In this document: one piece after another, positions 61,380 to 64,000 of the stretch
How positions within the stretch are numbered: position 1 is the stretch's first letter
Layout: every line of letters starts with the position of its first letter
Assembly (NCBI RefSeq): GCF_000426245.1
Contig: NZ_AUEZ01000013.1
Coordinates: 62,001-126,000 of the forward strand
DNA length: 64,000 nt
Direction: 5' to 3'
Source of the DNA: Bradyrhizobium sp. Ai1a-2
GTDB taxonomy: Bacteria > Pseudomonadota > Alphaproteobacteria > Rhizobiales > Xanthobacteraceae
Position numbers and translations under genes: made by a program
The notes under the pieces: generated by a model
Databases searched by the model: none
What the model was told of the DNA's origin: nothing
The model's input: only the letters and a program-made list of their open reading frames with translations

Positions 61380-63028
61380 TTATGGAGCGTTGCCTTGCCA
61401 CGAACCGTAGAGTGGGTTGGGAAGCAGGAAGTAGTCCTTGCCGAACACGAGGCCGGGCATTCCGTTCGAGCGTGCATCCGCCTGCGTCATCTTCGGTAGA
61501 TCAAGCACATTGTCCCCGATCCATAGAACGAACCGATGGGGCCTGTTCCAGGAGGCGCGTGCCGACCCGTCCGCGTCCTTTGACCAGCACCACACGGCGT
61601 GACCCTCCCCGATCAGTCGGCGCCTGCGATCCTTGTCGTTCCTGTAACCGTATCGCTGCCACTCGTCGGGATTGCCGGCCTGCGTATCGATTGCACGTCG
61701 ACCAAGGATGCAGACCCCTTTCCGATCGTCCTTCATGCCAAGTCGCACGAGATTGCCCCGGGCAACTTCCTCGAGATCGGCATCGCGATTGGTGATCACG
61801 GCGATCTTTCCGCCGCTCGACAGCACATGGTTGATGAACTCGATTGCTCCCGGAACTTCTTTAGCGGCCCCGCGAGCTTCCCACGAAGCCCAGCGCTCCT
61901 GCACGTAGCCGAGACCGAGATACTCGTTCTCGAACTGGCCCAGCGAGTTGTCGAAAATAGTCTCGTCGGCGTCGAGCGAGACTACCCAATCCGAGGCGTA
62001 GTCCCCTGTTGCCCGAATGGCGTCGACTCGTCGCTTGGCTTGGTCGTAGATGAACCGCGCAATGAGAGGAAACTCGGCCGATCGCCGGTACCACTTGAGC
62101 CCATTGCTCATCTGACCTTTTTTAGGAGCCAGATCGCCGACGTCTTGCACATTGAGTTCGACGGCGATCGGACAGTGATCGGATGCCGGTGGAGAGCCGG
62201 CCTCATAGACGAGTTCTTGAAAGCTGTCAGGTTTTAGCAGTGGTAGGCTACCGGGGTTTAGAACGATGTAGTCGATAAATTGATTGAACGACGGCTGGCA
62301 ACGGGCCGCCGTGTCGCGTTTCACGGTAAGCGAGAGATCCATGAATGGATCGCCCGGAACATCGATCCCGGTCCAGAACTGCTCTTCGGCCTGCAGCCGC
62401 CGATTGAAGTCGCCGAGCAGAACGAACGGAACTGCATCCTTTGCTCGCTCTTGGGTCCATTTCTTGAGGACCTTCTGCTGATCGAATAGCACCTGGCAAT
62501 CGTCTCCGGCCCCAGGTGCACCGGCAGGGCAGCCAGACTTCAAATGGACCGACAGGAGGCGCAAAGGGGCGCGGGCCTCCAGAGTGATATCGACCCCGTA
62601 CCGATGTCGATTTGCGCTGCCCACGTCGAGAGCCGTCAAGTCTGGGTTGCGCGAATACTTAATCGGCTTCCTGATGACGAAACCGGCACGTTGCGTGATG
62701 ATCATCTTGTCGGCCATTCCGGCGCAGGGCCGTAGCATCTCCTGATCCGGATTTCGCGCAACCTCGAAAGACCAGATTTCGGCATCGAACACTCGGGTCA
62801 AAGCCTGTTCGCTTTCGACCTCCTGTACGGCGATGAATCCGCGCCCAGGCGATCGGCATGCTGTCTGAGCGCCAGATAGTCGGCAGCTTGACGGGGGCGG
62901 CAACCCTCACCGTCGCCGTCGGCAAGATGCTCCATGTTCCACGACGCGAGTTTCAATGCATTGGCATCGCATGTGATCGCGATGCAAAAAACAAGCGCAA
63001 TCAGGATCAGCCTGGTGATGCTTATCAT
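61380..63028 (-). pseudogene. EEP nuclease fused to HAD acid phosphatase, apparently frameshifted
   Basis: The first frame, from ATG 63028, has a signal peptide (LILIALVFCIAITCDANA), then LKLASWNMEHLADGDGEGCR. The second frame resumes FIAVQEVESEQALTRVFDAE, with an EEP core (SVHLKSGCP; FVLLGDFNRRL; SDHCPIAVELN). The C-terminal half is a HAD acid phosphatase: VVSLDADETIFDNSLGQFEN (DxDxT), VITNRDADLEE, NDKDRRRRL and WIGDNVLDLPK. The shift is at about 62836-62838, where GGC-GCG-GAT-TC lacks one base. An intact protein would be about 548 residues and exported, able to release phosphate from nucleotides and DNA. The fusion is unusual. Confidence 0.8.
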
Positions 63029-63624
63029 AACGATCCCCAAGAACGATGCTTATAAGCCTGACGCGTTCGGCGCCCCATAAGGGCGGAAATGGTGGCGTGA
63101 TGAATGATCCGATGGTCCAATCAAGGTTTTCGAACTCCCAAGCACCATCGGTTGCCTGAGTCGGGCTCAATGAGTGAAAAAAATCTTAGGTTTGGAAATT
63201 CCAAAGAGGAGGTCAAACGTGACTGAATAAAAACTCTACGCAATCTATAGTAGATAAGGCACTGCAAGGCAAGTGGCGCCGTTGTCGCATGGACATTGTC
63301 CGTCCGCATAGCACAATCGCAGCCACTATACTTTAGGATGTGCCTCATGCAAGGTGGTTGTCATGAAGTGACTGATTTCGAAGGTCGGAGATGCAGGCGC
63401 TGCTTTGGTCGATCCCATGACCGGAATGGCCGGCGATGGCCGAGAGCCTGGTAAGGCTGCACCGAGCGTCAGCTATTGCCGGCTGTCGATCAAGCAGGGC
63501 GTGCTCATCAACACCATCAAGCGCCTTCAACGTCGAGCCAAGAGGCTCCGCAGGGCCTCTGATCGACTGATGCGGGCCGAGGCGAAGCGCAGCGAGAGCC
63601 ACCCCAAGAACCAAGAGACCAACG
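63029..63624. other. Gap with no supported gene
   Basis: I see no coding sequence that I can support. A GAGGAGG followed by GTG ACT GAA TAA near 63212-63231 is a non-productive start. The short forward frame ending at 63770 overlaps the next gene and shows no known motif. Confidence 0.5.
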
Positions 63625-63948
63625 ATGTTCAAGCTGCTGTCGATGGCCAAGGGACACTATCGCAGCCTGCTCGCGGTGGCAGCGAGCCCAGAGCCGCCAA
63701 ACGCGGAGCAGGTCGCGGACCTGATCGGCTGTCGCAGCTCGTCCGCAAAGCAGTATCTGGCCGCTCTTGATCGCCGCGGACTCCTCCGACGCATCCGTCA
63801 TGGGTGTGATGACATCGACGAGGCAGTGTTCGTGCTCACCGACGCGGGCGCTGATCTATTCGGTCGGATGCCGCAGGGTCAACCCACGAGCCCTCGGTCG
63901 TACGTCACGCGGACGGAAGTTGGACGTCCATCGACTCCCGTGGCTTAG
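63625..63948 (+). CDS. Small winged helix-turn-helix protein
   Basis: The 107-residue product begins MFKLLSMAKGHYRSLLAVAA and contains NAEQVADLIGCRSSSAKQYL then AALDRRGLLRRIRHGCDDID. The helix order and the A-x-x-x-x-x-x-x-A-x-x-Y-L-x-x-L-x-x-x-G-L-L wing pattern are those of a MarR/DtxR-like winged helix. AAGAGACC lies just ahead of ATG 63625. No ligand domain is seen. It may be a stand-alone repressor or the fragment of a larger gene. It is the last gene in the window, and the 3' end is complete. Confidence 0.6.
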   Translation: MFKLLSMAKGHYRSLLAVAASPEPPNAEQVADLIGCRSSSAKQYLAALDRRGLLRRIRHGCDDIDEAVFVLTDAGADLFGRMPQGQPTSPRSYVTRTEVGRPSTPVA

Positions 63949-64000
63949 TGGTCGGCACAGCCGCTCCCGCCCCGCCGTCGGCCCCCATGCCTTATCCCGA

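Noticed and set aside
63405..63770. 121-codon forward frame overlapping the winged-helix gene
   Set aside because: Arg/Lys-rich without a fold pattern, whereas the frame from 63625 shows a winged-helix pattern.
1..64000. CRISPR arrays, rRNA or riboswitches
   Set aside because: No regularly spaced direct repeats, conserved rRNA stretches or known aptamer cores were noticed on either strand.

Overview
The window is high-GC chromosomal DNA of an alphaproteobacterium, most likely Bradyrhizobium or a close relative. The evidence is codon use, many small stress and detoxification genes, a methanethiol methyltransferase (MddA) type gene, several families of dispersed palindromic repeats (182-313, 520-642, 2200-2290, 3824-3912, 10178-10255, 29359-29465, 41300-41384) and many relic fragments between genes. 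I saw no rRNA, tRNA or CRISPR array.

Region 1 (1-9.4 kb) is a compact regulon around an ECF42-type sigma factor with a C-terminal TPR-like extension (7712-8989). Four YCII/DGPF proteins, a GST, a SnoaL-like protein and a VOC protein surround it. Each transcription unit (three YCII genes; GST-SnoaL; VOC; YCII-sigma) is preceded by the same exact promoter, TGTCGG-N17-CGTC, so the sigma factor very probably drives them all and itself. An SDR, a histidine phosphatase and a TetR/DUF2852 pair lie among them.

Region 2 (9.4-42 kb) is ordinary accessory metabolism and regulation. It holds a hydroxyacid dehydrogenase, a MetE-like protein, LysR/TetR/AraC/HxlR/OmpR-type regulators, an MFS-cupin-VOC-hydrolase operon, a frameshifted zinc-ribbon/cyclase/ATPase/TPR signalling protein, a CYP153-like P450, two flavin oxidases, a cytochrome c, a MASE1 histidine kinase, a STAND ATPase-GNAT-winged-helix fusion, a periplasmic nucleosidase-like protein, mddA and a TetR-GST pair. 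Relics include an IS481-type transposase tail and a response-regulator tail.

Region 3 (42.9-57.8 kb) looks like a defence or conflict island. Two long TIR-transmembrane-WD40 proteins point away from each other across a scar holding a dead Inh-type protease inhibitor gene and an IS110 relic. A co-directional row follows the second: a stand-alone SLOG-like protein; a deoxyribosyltransferase/TIR-like, TPR/TRAFs-binding-like, SLOG-like fusion; an alpha/beta hydrolase; and a TPR-trypsin fusion. The row ends in a broken TIR gene and a TraA-type relaxase relic. This is my best candidate for a little-described system: NAD- or nucleotide-directed effectors, a lipase-like enzyme and a protease assembled on propeller and TPR scaffolds.

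Region 4 (58-63 kb) encodes secreted nucleic-acid and phosphoester hydrolases: an S1/P1 nuclease with a secreted partner, a phospholipase-D-like protein, and an endonuclease/exonuclease/phosphatase domain fused to a HAD acid phosphatase. The last two each carry one apparent single-base frameshift. With the cyclase this makes three one-base lesions in the window, so either recent decay or base-calling error must be considered.
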